64,000 nt of DNA from NCBI GenBank assembly GCA_023404345.1, contig JAEYCB010000036.1, positions 33,486 to 97,485 on the forward strand, written 5' to 3'. The first letter of the stretch is position 1, and each line of letters opens with the position of its first letter. The DNA is from Bacillota bacterium. Its GTDB lineage: Bacteria; Bacillota; Clostridia; Christensenellales; Aristaeellaceae. Positions 34,671-42,096 of this stretch are shown here, one piece after another. The notes under the pieces were generated by a model. That model worked only from the letters and a program-made list of their open reading frames with translations, was not told the DNA's origin and searched no databases. The translations under genes and the position numbers were made by a program.

Positions 34671-34740
34671 AGCCATTGTAATATACGACTGCATTTTTTA
34701 CCCTGCTGCCATTGTAACAAATGCAAACTTGGATGTCAAT
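34671..34740 (-). promoter_or_regulatory. Promoter and candidate operator of the AtuA/ABC/ADP-ribosylglycohydrolase operon
   Basis: On the minus strand TTGACA (34739-34734), a 17-base spacer and TACAAT (34716-34711) form a near-consensus sigma-A promoter. The plus-strand sequence GCCATTGTAA occurs twice, at 34672-34681 and 34708-34717. The second copy overlaps the -10 box and extends into the near-palindrome TTGTAACAA (34712-34720). The paired sites, 36 bases apart, are a plausible binding place for the FadR-type regulator encoded at the operon end. Confidence 0.6.
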
Positions 34741-34759
34741 AGTTAAACAAATAAACCAT

Positions 34760-34792
34760 AAAAAATTCCGCGCCCCTTTGCACAAGGCGCGG
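34760..34792 (-). terminator. Intrinsic terminator of the DUF6062 gene
   Basis: CCGCGCC (34768-34774) pairs with GGCGCGG (34786-34792). On the minus strand the hairpin is followed by AATTTTTT. Confidence 0.8.
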
Positions 34793-34807
34793 ATGAAAAA
34801 GGCCGCC

Positions 34808-35548
34808 TTATTCCTGTACATCTCCTCCGCCCACACAAAAGCCGCGCAGACGGTTCACGGTGCGCTCCAGCGCATCGCGGCTGTTTCCCCAGGGCTTTTG
34901 CTGGTTGCGGTAGTCAAATTTCAGGGTGAACCATTCCAGGTCTTTTTCGTCCTGGGCCAGGTTTGCCTTGACCAGCGAAAGCAGGCTTTCGGCAAACTCC
35001 CGCCGGGCGGAGCCGCCCAGATGCTTCTGTGCGCGGGAAAGCAGGTCTGCCGCATGGGGCAGGCACACGCCGCGGGAAGCCTGCCATTTTTCGCGAAACG
35101 CCGCATCGTTTTTCCAAAGGTGCAGCAAGGTATAGAAGTAGCGCTCCATATGGCCCTGGATGCCATCGCATATGACGCATGAGTGGCATAGCCCCTCCAG
35201 TTCGCGCGCAACCCCCTCCAGACCCTCGCCGCCGCCGAAAAGGCCGCGCTTTTCGCAGGATGCGGCTCGCTTTTCCAACCCCTCCAGCTTTTTGAGCAGC
35301 TCCTTTGTGTGCGAATCCACCAGCAGCGCGTGCCCCAGACGGTTTTGCATGGCGAAAAGCTGCCCGTGGTGCCGGGCGCAGATGCCCTTTTCGTTCACGC
35401 GGATGCGCGCGTCGGGCTCCATCACGCTGCCGCCCAGGCTGCGCTCTACCTCCGTTGCTTCCACCCGGCGATGCAGCGCGCACAGCGGACAGGCGGTATC
35501 CTGCTCCATCGCTTCCCAAACGGGAATGGTATCCAGATGATATTGCAT
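34808..35548 (-). CDS. DUF6062 family protein
   Basis: 246 residues. The family opening YHLDTIPVWEAMEQDTACPL with CPLCALHRR, then a RIRVNEKGICARHHGQL segment and a second cysteine pair (CHSCVICDG), suggests metal or Fe-S binding through CxxC and HH residues. A CLPHAADLL segment adds another Cys-His pair. No membrane segment or signal peptide. Function unknown. It is transcribed alone from the minus strand, divergent from the SPOR gene, with GGAGG six bases before the ATG and a terminator before the next operon. Confidence 0.8.
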   Translation of the reverse strand: MQYHLDTIPVWEAMEQDTACPLCALHRRVEATEVERSLGGSVMEPDARIRVNEKGICARHHGQLFAMQNRLGHALLVDSHTKELLKKLEGLEKRAASCEKRGLFGGGEGLEGVARELEGLCHSCVICDGIQGHMERYFYTLLHLWKNDAAFREKWQASRGVCLPHAADLLSRAQKHLGGSARREFAESLLSLVKANLAQDEKDLEWFTLKFDYRNQQKPWGNSRDALERTVNRLRGFCVGGGDVQE

Positions 35549-35571
35549 ATTCAGCCTCCGTTCGGTATAAT
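35543..35571 (+). promoter_or_regulatory. Candidate promoter for the SPOR gene operon
   Basis: TTGCAT (35543-35548), a 17-base spacer, then TATAAT (35566-35571). The -35 box overlaps the start codon of the divergent DUF6062 gene. Confidence 0.6.
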
Positions 35572-35637
35572 AGGAACAAGCTCATGGTAACAGAATCCGG
35601 CTTCAAGCGCAACCTTTCATACCTGTGGTCCCGGTGG

Positions 35638-35656
35638 CATATCGTATTGCGATATG
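35638..35656. promoter_or_regulatory. Perfect inverted repeat in the 5' leader of the SPOR gene
   Basis: CATATCG (35638-35644) and CGATATG (35650-35656) flank a 5-base centre, 20 bases before the ATG at 35677. It could be a protein operator or a weak hairpin just upstream of the ribosome binding site GGGAGG. Confidence 0.4.
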
Positions 35657-35676
35657 GTATACGGGAGGTTGGAAAT

Positions 35677-36501
35677 ATGCAGCCAGGGAAGCGCGTTTAT
35701 CCCCGTCAGCGGGAACCGGGCAAGTGGTTCAGTTACCTGCTGTTGTTTTTGTCCGTGTCGGTCATTCTCTCCGGGCTTCTTTCGCGTGGTGGGGACCTGA
35801 CCATCCAACCCGCCCCCACCGCCACGCCCATTCCCACCGACGCCTACTTTGATGAAACCGTGGAGGAGAGGGAAATCACACTGCCGTCCGCCACGTGGTA
35901 TGCGCTTCAGCTGGGTGCGTTTGAAAGCGAAACGGCTGCCCAGGAGCTGGCGCAGCAGTTTGTCAAGCGCGGCGCGGCGGGGTATGTGTGGCACGACGGG
36001 CGGTACCGCACGCTGGCCGCGGTCTATCCCACGCGCGAGGATGCGCAGTCTGTGCGCGAGCAGCTCAGCGATGCGCATTCCGTGGATTCCTACCTTTACC
36101 AGATCGACCTGCCCGCCCTGCACCTTTTGATGAAAGGCATGAAGGGCCAGCTGGATATTCTGGAGGCGGCATTTGCCCATGCCAACGATCTGGTGGTCAA
36201 CCTGCAGGCGGCCAGCGTGGCCATGGACCGGCAGGAGATGTCGGGCGAAGAGGCGGCTCAGCTGCTAAACGGGCTGGGCGAACAGGTGGATACGGTGAAG
36301 CTGAGGCTTGAACAGCGTTTTTCTGCGCCGCGTCATCAAACCGTGCAGGGCCTGATTGCCTGCTTTGAGGACTATGGCGCGTTTCTGGAAACGCTGAACG
36401 CAGGCGACAGCGACGCTACCTTCGGCATGAAGGTAAAACGGCAGACCCTTTCCACCCTGAACCATCTCAAGAGCGTATACGACGCGCTCGGCAATACATA
36501 G
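35677..36501 (+). CDS. SPOR-domain membrane protein
   Basis: 274 residues. One membrane anchor (WFSYLLLFLSVSVILSGLL, about residues 16-34), a short Pro/Thr-rich stalk and then a SPOR domain (WYALQLGAFESETAAQELAQ, GYVWHDGRYRTLAAVYPTRE), which binds denuded septal glycans. A helical C-terminal region of about 140 residues follows. The start ATG 35677 has GGAGG eight bases upstream; an upstream in-frame ATG at 35584 lies too close to the likely transcription start. It is 14 bases from the DRTGG gene and appears to be the first gene of the sensory hydrogenase cluster, an odd partner for a wall-binding protein. Confidence 0.8.
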   Translation: MQPGKRVYPRQREPGKWFSYLLLFLSVSVILSGLLSRGGDLTIQPAPTATPIPTDAYFDETVEEREITLPSATWYALQLGAFESETAAQELAQQFVKRGAAGYVWHDGRYRTLAAVYPTREDAQSVREQLSDAHSVDSYLYQIDLPALHLLMKGMKGQLDILEAAFAHANDLVVNLQAASVAMDRQEMSGEEAAQLLNGLGEQVDTVKLRLEQRFSAPRHQTVQGLIACFEDYGAFLETLNAGDSDATFGMKVKRQTLSTLNHLKSVYDALGNT

Positions 36502-36515
36502 GAGGTCGATCACAC

Positions 36516-36881
36516 ATGACGATCCGGGAGCTGATTCCCGTGCTGGATGCGCGGGTGCTTTGCGGCGAGGATAAGTTGGACCAGGAGGTCAATACCGCCT
36601 GCGGAAGCGATCTGATGAGCGACGTGCTGGCCTTTGTCAAGGATAAGACGGTGCTCATTACAGGGCTTACCAACGTGCACGTGATGCGCACGGCCGAAAT
36701 GCTGGATATCCACTGTGTGGTCTTTGCACGTGGCAAGGTGCCCTCGGAGGAAATCCTGGATGAAGCAAGGGAACTGGGCATCGTGGTGCTGGCCACGGAA
36801 CACACCACTTACACCGCCTGTGGGCTGATGTACGTGGCGGGTATCCGCGGCACCAACGAACGCACCGGCGCCCAGACGTGA
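36516..36881 (+). CDS. DRTGG-domain protein
   Basis: 121 residues, a single DRTGG domain (VNTACGSDLMSDVLAFVKDK, VLITGLTNVHVMRTAEMLDI). The domain is found in phosphotransacetylase and CBS proteins and is thought to bind adenine nucleotides or act in regulation. In Clostridia small DRTGG proteins are linked to sensory [FeFe]-hydrogenase genes, as here, with a second DRTGG gene downstream of that hydrogenase. Residue C29 in ACGSDL and the paired layout suggest a heterodimer; this is inference. Confidence 0.82.
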   Translation: MTIRELIPVLDARVLCGEDKLDQEVNTACGSDLMSDVLAFVKDKTVLITGLTNVHVMRTAEMLDIHCVVFARGKVPSEEILDEARELGIVVLATEHTTYTACGLMYVAGIRGTNERTGAQT

Positions 36882-36895
36882 AGGGAAGGGTACGA

Positions 36896-37318
36896 ATGAG
36901 CCTGCTAACCAACACCTACGACGTGCATAAAGGCGAGTTTGAAACCGCCGGCGACGCCTCCGCCAGCATCAAGCGCAAGCTCAAGCAGCTCGGCGTGAAC
37001 AGCGCGGTGCTCCGCCGTGTGGCGGTAGCCAGCTACGAAGCCGAACTCAACCTGATCATTCACAGCCTGGGCGGACAGCTCACCATGGAGATGAACCCCG
37101 AGCATATCGTGCTGATCTCCAAGGATGTTGGCCCGGGAATTGCGGATATTGACAAAGCCATGCAGGAGGGCTTCTCCACTGCCAGCGAGGAGGCCCGCGA
37201 TCTGGGCTTTGGCGCGGGCATGGGCCTGCCCAATATGCGCCGCAACGCCGACGGCTTCGCCATTGAAAGCCAGCCGGGCGTAGGCACCACCATACAGATG
37301 GAATTCAGGCTGAAATAG
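36896..37318 (+). CDS. Anti-sigma-factor-like ATP-binding protein (RsbW/HATPase_c)
   Basis: 140 residues from ATG 36896, which has GAAGGGAAGGG upstream. A GHKL ATPase fold: the N-box-like ASYEAELNLIIHSLGG, the G1-like DVGPGIADIDKAMQEGFSTA and the G2-like GFGAGMGLPNMRRNADGF. It lacks the His-phosphotransfer domain of a kinase, so a role in protein phosphorylation or partner switching, as in RsbW/SpoIIAB, is likely. Its place between DRTGG and the HydS-like gene is conserved in several anaerobes and suggests that hydrogenase signals are passed on through it. Confidence 0.83.
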   Translation: MSLLTNTYDVHKGEFETAGDASASIKRKLKQLGVNSAVLRRVAVASYEAELNLIIHSLGGQLTMEMNPEHIVLISKDVGPGIADIDKAMQEGFSTASEEARDLGFGAGMGLPNMRRNADGFAIESQPGVGTTIQMEFRLK

Positions 37319-37348
37319 CGCGCACGGCCTGTTTCGGAGGAATAAGCC

Positions 37349-38656
37349 ATGGACCAGAAGTTTTTCCATTCCGTGCGTCTGGACAAGGAAAAATGCAAGG
37401 GCTGCACCAACTGCTTAAAGCGCTGTCCCACGGAAGCCATCCGTGTGCGCGGCGGACGGGCGCATATCATCAACGAGCGCTGCATCGACTGCGGCGAGTG
37501 CATCCGTGTGTGCGATTATCATGCCAAATACGCCCAAACCGACCCGCTGGCCAGCATCAACCGTTTCAAATATAAAATTGCCTTACCCGCGCCTTCGCTT
37601 TATGGGCAGTTCAAGCATCTTGTCAGCCCGTCGCAGGTGCTGGAAGGGCTGCTCAAAATGGGCTTTGACGACGTGTTCGAGGTGGCGGAGGGGGCGGATA
37701 TCGTTACCCGCGCCATCCGCGAACGCATGCGGGGCATCGGCCGCGACCGCTATCCCGTGATTTCTTCGGCATGCCCGGCCATCGTGCGCCTGATCCGCGT
37801 GCGCTTCCCGGAGCTGATTCCGCACATCATCGACGTGCGCCAGCCCATGGAGGTGGCCGCCATGGTGGCGCGGCGTGAGTTCTGCCGCGCGCATGACGCA
37901 AAGCCGGAGGAAGTCGGGTGCTTTTTCATCACGCCCTGCGCAGCCAAGGTAACGGCCATTCGCAACCCCATCGGACATGAAACCTCCGCTGTGGACGGCG
38001 CCATTTCCATGCTGGAGATCTACGGCCTGCTTTCCAGCCACATCAAGGCCAGCCCTGTGGATGCGGCGCATCCCGCGCGCGCCACCGCCTACGGCGTGGG
38101 CTGGGCCAGCAGCGGCGGCGAGGCGGCAGCCGTCTGCCCCGAGCACAGCATGAGCGTGGACGGCATTGAAAATGTGATCCGCGTGCTGGAAGAAATCGAA
38201 AACGACAAGTTGCCCGATCTGGCCTTTTTTGAGGGCGCGGCCTGCACGGGCGGCTGCGTGGGCGGCCCGCTTACCTTTGAAAACACCTATGTGGCGCGCG
38301 GCGCGGTCCGGGCCTTGATGCGCGGATGCGACATCACCCACCCCGACGAGCGCGTGCGCACCTCCTACCTGACCAAGTATAATCTTCTGGCGGATAAACA
38401 CATCTCAGCCAACAGCGCCATGCGCCTGGATGATGATATTGTTGAAGCCATGCGCAAGATGGAGCAGATGGAGGAAATTGTACGCCGGCTGCCCGGCTAC
38501 GACTGCGGAAGCTGCGGAAGCCCCACCTGCCGCACCTTTGCCGAAGATATCGTGCGCGGATACTGCAACGAGATGGACTGCATCCACATTCTCAAGGAGC
38601 AGCTCAAGGTAATGGCGCAGAAAATGGTGGAGCTGGCCAAAACAACCAGAGAATAG
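37349..38656 (+). CDS. HydS-like sensory [FeFe]-hydrogenase homologue with 4Fe-4S domains
   Basis: 435 residues. Two N-terminal 4Fe-4S motifs (CKGCTNCLKRCP, CIDCGECIRVCDY) are followed by the hydrogenase large-subunit core. A C-terminal 4Fe-4S segment (YDCGSCGSPTCRTFAEDIV) is of the kind seen in redox-sensing proteins. The H-cluster motifs are modified: L1 reads SSACPAIV, L2 TPCAAKV and L3 GAACTGGCVGGPL. The four cysteines expected to hold the H-cluster are present. In L1 the proton-relay cysteine next to the ligand is alanine, as reported for group C/D sensory hydrogenases. It is therefore probably a slow H2 or redox sensor rather than a catalyst. It sits between the ATPase/DRTGG pair and the DRTGG/PHP pair. 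GGAGG precedes the ATG. Confidence 0.85.
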   Translation: MDQKFFHSVRLDKEKCKGCTNCLKRCPTEAIRVRGGRAHIINERCIDCGECIRVCDYHAKYAQTDPLASINRFKYKIALPAPSLYGQFKHLVSPSQVLEGLLKMGFDDVFEVAEGADIVTRAIRERMRGIGRDRYPVISSACPAIVRLIRVRFPELIPHIIDVRQPMEVAAMVARREFCRAHDAKPEEVGCFFITPCAAKVTAIRNPIGHETSAVDGAISMLEIYGLLSSHIKASPVDAAHPARATAYGVGWASSGGEAAAVCPEHSMSVDGIENVIRVLEEIENDKLPDLAFFEGAACTGGCVGGPLTFENTYVARGAVRALMRGCDITHPDERVRTSYLTKYNLLADKHISANSAMRLDDDIVEAMRKMEQMEEIVRRLPGYDCGSCGSPTCRTFAEDIVRGYCNEMDCIHILKEQLKVMAQKMVELAKTTRE

Positions 38657-38668
38657 GGGAATGAACGC

Positions 38669-39016
38669 ATGACGGTAGGACAGCTTATGGATCTGATTGG
38701 CGCCAGAAGCCTGAACGACAGCGCTCCGCTGGATGCGGAAATTACCTGCGGTTATACCTGCGACCTGCTCAGCTGGGTGCTGGCGCACGGCAAGCAGGGC
38801 ATGGCCTGGTGCACGGTGCAGACGCACGTGAATGTGATTGCCGTGGCGGTGCTGATGGAAATGGCCTGCGTGATCCTGGTGGAGGGGGTGGAGGCCGAGC
38901 CCGCCTCGCTCAAAAAGGCGCAGGAAGAGGACATGCCCGTGCTTGCCACCGGCAAAACGGCCTATGAGGTGAGCGTGCTCATGGGACAGGCGGGCGTGCT
39001 GCCGCCTGCGGAGTAA
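38669..39016 (+). CDS. DRTGG-domain protein (second copy)
   Basis: 115 residues, related to the protein at 36516 (AEITCGYTCDLLSWVLAHGK, WCTVQTHVNVIAVAVLMEMA). The start has a weak GGGGAA site. It is 12 bases from the hydrogenase gene and 2 bases from the PHP gene, so the genes form one operon. Two cysteines (TCGYTC) in the first half differ from the single one in the first copy. Role inferred as nucleotide or redox signalling with the hydrogenase homologue. Confidence 0.8.
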   Translation: MTVGQLMDLIGARSLNDSAPLDAEITCGYTCDLLSWVLAHGKQGMAWCTVQTHVNVIAVAVLMEMACVILVEGVEAEPASLKKAQEEDMPVLATGKTAYEVSVLMGQAGVLPPAE

Positions 39017-39018
39017 AG

Positions 39019-39738
39019 ATGGCCGCCTACTGCGACCTGCACATTCACAGCTGTCTGTCGCCCTGTGCCGATGACGACATGACCCCCTGGAACCTGGTGG
39101 GCATGGCGCGGGTGAAGGGGCTGGACGTGATTGCCCTCACCGACCACAACACCGCCCTTAATACCCCGGAGGCTGTGGCGGCAGGTGAGGCGTACGGTGT
39201 GCAGGTCATTCCCGGCATGGAGGTGACCAGCCGGGAAGAGGTGCACATTTTGGGCTACTTTCCCTCTGTAAAGGACGCGCTGGAGGCGGGGGAAGCGGTC
39301 TATGCCCATTTGCCGCAGGTGCAGAACCAGCCGGCGCTGTTCGGCAACCAGATCATTATCGGAGCGGATGACAGTCCCTCCGGTACGCTGGAAAAGCTGC
39401 TCATCAACGCCACAGACCTGAGCGTGGAGGAGGTCTGCACGCTGATCCGCGCCTTTGGGGGCGTTCCCGTGCCTGCTCACATCAACCGCGGCAGCAATGG
39501 CATGATCGGCGCGCTGGGCCTGATGCCCTTTCTGCCGGAATATCCGGTGGTGGAGGTCTATCCCGGCGTCGCGTGCCCGCCTTATGCGGCGAAGGGCCGC
39601 TTTGTGCTGCATTCCAGCGACGCGCACCGGCTGGAGGATATTCAGGAGCGCGTATTTTCATTGGACGCGCAGCCTGCGGCGGAGGATGTGATGCGGCTTT
39701 TGCGGGCAATGTACATGACGCCCCAAAACGATGTTTGA
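39019..39738 (+). CDS. PHP-domain phosphoesterase
   Basis: 239 residues. The metal motifs of the polymerase and histidinol phosphatase family are clear: CDLHIHSCLSPCADDD, LDVIALTDHNTALNT, VIPGMEVTSREEVHILGYF, a later PVPAHINR and a C-terminal HSSDAH. They would hold a trinuclear metal centre for phosphoester hydrolysis. Standalone PHP proteins of this length are typical of the clostridial sensory hydrogenase cluster. The natural substrate is unknown. Its stop overlaps the -35 region of the riboswitch promoter. Confidence 0.88.
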   Translation: MAAYCDLHIHSCLSPCADDDMTPWNLVGMARVKGLDVIALTDHNTALNTPEAVAAGEAYGVQVIPGMEVTSREEVHILGYFPSVKDALEAGEAVYAHLPQVQNQPALFGNQIIIGADDSPSGTLEKLLINATDLSVEEVCTLIRAFGGVPVPAHINRGSNGMIGALGLMPFLPEYPVVEVYPGVACPPYAAKGRFVLHSSDAHRLEDIQERVFSLDAQPAAEDVMRLLRAMYMTPQNDV

Positions 39739-39763
39739 CGGAATGCTCCGCTTGCCTTATAAT
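39735..39763 (+). promoter_or_regulatory. Sigma-A promoter of the cobalamin riboswitch transcript
   Basis: TTGACG (39735-39740), a 17-base spacer, then TATAAT (39758-39763), giving a start near 39770. Confidence 0.8.
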
Positions 39764-39782
39764 ACAGGCACAAGTGAATAGC

Positions 39783-39992
39783 CGGTGTATCTGCGTGGAA
39801 ACACGCGGCGGAGGTGTGAACTTCCGTCATGGGAACTGGATGCAATTTCCAGACTCACCCGGGAACCGTGAAACGGACGAAAGGACAGGGAAACGCCGCG
39901 GGCTTACGGCCCTACCGGTTGTTTCCGGCCACTGCGCGAGCGGGAAGGTGTCCAAGTAGGATGAAGTCAAGTCGGGAGACCTGTTTACACCG
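39783..39992 (+). ncRNA. Cobalamin (AdoCbl) riboswitch aptamer
   Basis: The outer helix forms between CGGTGTA (39783-39789) and TACACCG (39986-39992). Conserved core parts are recognisable: GGGAACTGGATGCAATTTCC, CCGGGAACCGTGAAACGGAC, GGCCACTGCGCGAGCGGGAA and the B12 box AGTAGGATGAAGTCAAGTCG followed by GGAGACCTG. It precedes a corrinoid importer operon, as expected. Effector binding should lower btuFCD expression. Confidence 0.93.
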
Positions 39993-40047
39993 TGATCCCC
40001 GGGATGGAACATGCTATGAAAGACTGGCGAAAGCCGCGTTTTTTGAT

Positions 40048-40081
40048 CGCGCCATCCTATATCTGGAATGGCGCGGTTTTT
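40048..40081 (+). terminator. Terminator of the cobalamin riboswitch expression platform
   Basis: CGCGCCAT (40048-40055) pairs with ATGGCGCG (40068-40075), followed by GTTTTT. It lies between the aptamer and the binding-protein start, so control is probably by premature termination. Confidence 0.85.
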
Positions 40082-40132
40082 GCGTTTTCCCGCGATTCAT
40101 TTGTGCAAAAACACAAAGGAGGAATCGAACCC

Positions 40133-41050
40133 ATGAAAACCCGGAAGATCCTGTCCCTGATCTCGGCACTCGTGATTGCGCTGGCCGCTCCGGCCGCTCT
40201 GGCAGAAGGCCTTGCGCTCACTGACATGGCAGACCGCGAAATCACGCTGGACGCGCCCGCTACCCGCGTGATTGCCCTCAATCCCGCCGATTGCGAAATC
40301 CTCTACGCCTTGGGCGCGGAAGATGTGCTGGTGGGCCGCGGCGAATACTGCAACTATCCCGAGGCCGTGCTGGAACTGCCCAGCGTCAACAGCGGCGCAG
40401 AAACCAACATCGAGCAAATTCTGGCGCTGGAGCCTCAGGTGATCGTCATGAGCAAAATGGCCCAGACGGTGGAGCAGGTGGAGGCGCTGGAGGCGGCCGG
40501 CGTGCGCGTGGTCATTTCCGACGCGCAGAACCTGGCGGGCGTGTATGATGCCATTGCCATGCTGGGCGAGCTGACCGGCAAGCAGGAGGAGGCTGCCGCG
40601 CTCTCTTCCCAGATGCAGGAGGGCTTTGACGCGCTTCGGGAAAAGGCTGAGGACACCGGAAAGACCGTGTACTTCGAGGTTTCTCCCCTGGAGTGGGGCC
40701 TGTGGACCAGCGGCGCGGATACCTTCCTTGACGAACTGGCGCAGATCGTGGGCCTGACCAACGCCTTCTCCGACGTGAGCGGCTGGGCTGAGATTTCACA
40801 GGAGCAGGTGCTCGCGCGTGACCCGGACTACATCGTAACCACCGCGGCGTATTACGGCGAGGGCGAGCTGCCCGCGGATGAAATCATCTCCCGCGAGGGC
40901 TGGCAGGACCTGAAAGCCGTTAAGAACGGCGCCGTCTACAACGCCGACGCGGATATGACCTCCCGTCCCGGCCCGCGTCTGCTGGATGCGGCGCAGGATC
41001 TGTTCGACTTTGTCTACGGTGCGGATGAGGCCGCGCAGCCTGCGGCATGA
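40133..41050 (+). CDS. btuF: Corrinoid ABC transporter substrate-binding protein (BtuF-like)
   Basis: 305 residues from ATG 40133, with AAAGGAGG ten bases upstream. Upstream in-frame ATGs fall within the riboswitch terminator region. A signal peptide (MKTRKILSLISALVIALAAP, AALAEG) lacks a lipobox cysteine. The class III binding-protein pattern is clear (ATRVIALNPADCEILYALGA, VLVGRGEYCNYP, LEPQVIVMSKM). Riboswitch control and the downstream FecCD permease and ATPase identify the cargo as a corrinoid rather than a siderophore. Its stop overlaps the permease start. Confidence 0.88.
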   Translation: MKTRKILSLISALVIALAAPAALAEGLALTDMADREITLDAPATRVIALNPADCEILYALGAEDVLVGRGEYCNYPEAVLELPSVNSGAETNIEQILALEPQVIVMSKMAQTVEQVEALEAAGVRVVISDAQNLAGVYDAIAMLGELTGKQEEAAALSSQMQEGFDALREKAEDTGKTVYFEVSPLEWGLWTSGADTFLDELAQIVGLTNAFSDVSGWAEISQEQVLARDPDYIVTTAAYYGEGELPADEIISREGWQDLKAVKNGAVYNADADMTSRPGPRLLDAAQDLFDFVYGADEAAQPAA

Positions 41051-42096
41051 GGCGTGCGATAGGCTGCCCGTCCGGGGGAATACCCTGGTACGGATACGCC
41101 CTGCTGTGCCTTTTGACGGCGGCCACGCTTTGCCTGTGCGTATCGCTGGGCAGCGTGGCCGTTCCCTTTGGAGACACAGCGGCGGCCATCTGGAATGCTG
41201 TGTGGGGGCTGGAGTCGCCGCAGGGCATTTCCCGGACGATTATCCTGGGTGTGCGTCTGCCGCGCGTGCTGGCCACGGCGCTGTGCGGCGGAGCGCTGGC
41301 GCTGTGCGGCGCGGCCATGCAGGGGCTTTTGCGCAATCCTCTGGCGGATGGGTCCACTTTGGGCGTCAGCGCGGGCGCCTCGCTGGGCGCGGTAACGGCG
41401 CTTCTGCTGGGCATTTCCTTTCCCGGCCTTCCCTTTGCGGGCACGATGGTGATGGCCATGCTGTTTGCGCTGGGGTCGCTGATTTTGATTCTTTCGCTGG
41501 CCTATGCGGCGGACCGGGGAATGAGCACGCAGACCATCATCCTCATGGGCGTGGTGCTGAGCATGTTTGTCACCAGCATTATCAGCCTGCTCACCGCCTT
41601 TTCGGGGGAAAAGCTGCGCTCCATCACCTTCTGGACCATGGGCTCGCTCTCGGGTGCAGGGTACACGGAGACGCTGGTGCTGCTGGCTGCGCTGGCGGTT
41701 TTTGGCGGCGTGCTGCTTTCCCGTGCGGACGAACTCAACGCCTTTTCGCTGGGTGAGGACGCGGCGCGCCACATGGGCGTGGCGGTGCGTCCGGTTAAGC
41801 TGTGCGTGCTGATCTGCGTGGCTTCGCTGATCGGCGTATGCGTATCCGTGGGCGGCAGTATCGGCTTTGTGGGGCTGATTGTGCCGCATGCGGCACGGCT
41901 GTTCATCGGTGCCAATCACCGCCGTGTACTGCCGCTGTCTGTGTTCATGGGAGCCATTTTTCTCATGCTGGCGGATTTGCTGGCGCGCACGGTGGTCAGC
42001 CCCATTGAACTGCCCATCGGTGTGGTCACGTCGCTGGTGGGAGCGGTGGTGTTTGTGGTCATCTTTTTCAGGAGGCGCAGGCTGTGCTGGAAGTAA
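41047..42096 (+). CDS. btuC: Corrinoid ABC transporter permease (BtuC/FecCD family)
   Basis: 349 residues with about ten membrane segments typical of BtuC. VRLPRVLATALCGGALALCG with AAMQGLLRNPLADGSTLGVS is the family signature, and a later segment reads SIGFVGLIVPHAARLFIGAN. It overlaps btuF by ATGA and the ATPase gene by 13 bases, so the three are coupled under the cobalamin riboswitch. Confidence 0.92.
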   Translation: MRRAIGCPSGGIPWYGYALLCLLTAATLCLCVSLGSVAVPFGDTAAAIWNAVWGLESPQGISRTIILGVRLPRVLATALCGGALALCGAAMQGLLRNPLADGSTLGVSAGASLGAVTALLLGISFPGLPFAGTMVMAMLFALGSLILILSLAYAADRGMSTQTIILMGVVLSMFVTSIISLLTAFSGEKLRSITFWTMGSLSGAGYTETLVLLAALAVFGGVLLSRADELNAFSLGEDAARHMGVAVRPVKLCVLICVASLIGVCVSVGGSIGFVGLIVPHAARLFIGANHRRVLPLSVFMGAIFLMLADLLARTVVSPIELPIGVVTSLVGAVVFVVIFFRRRRLCWK

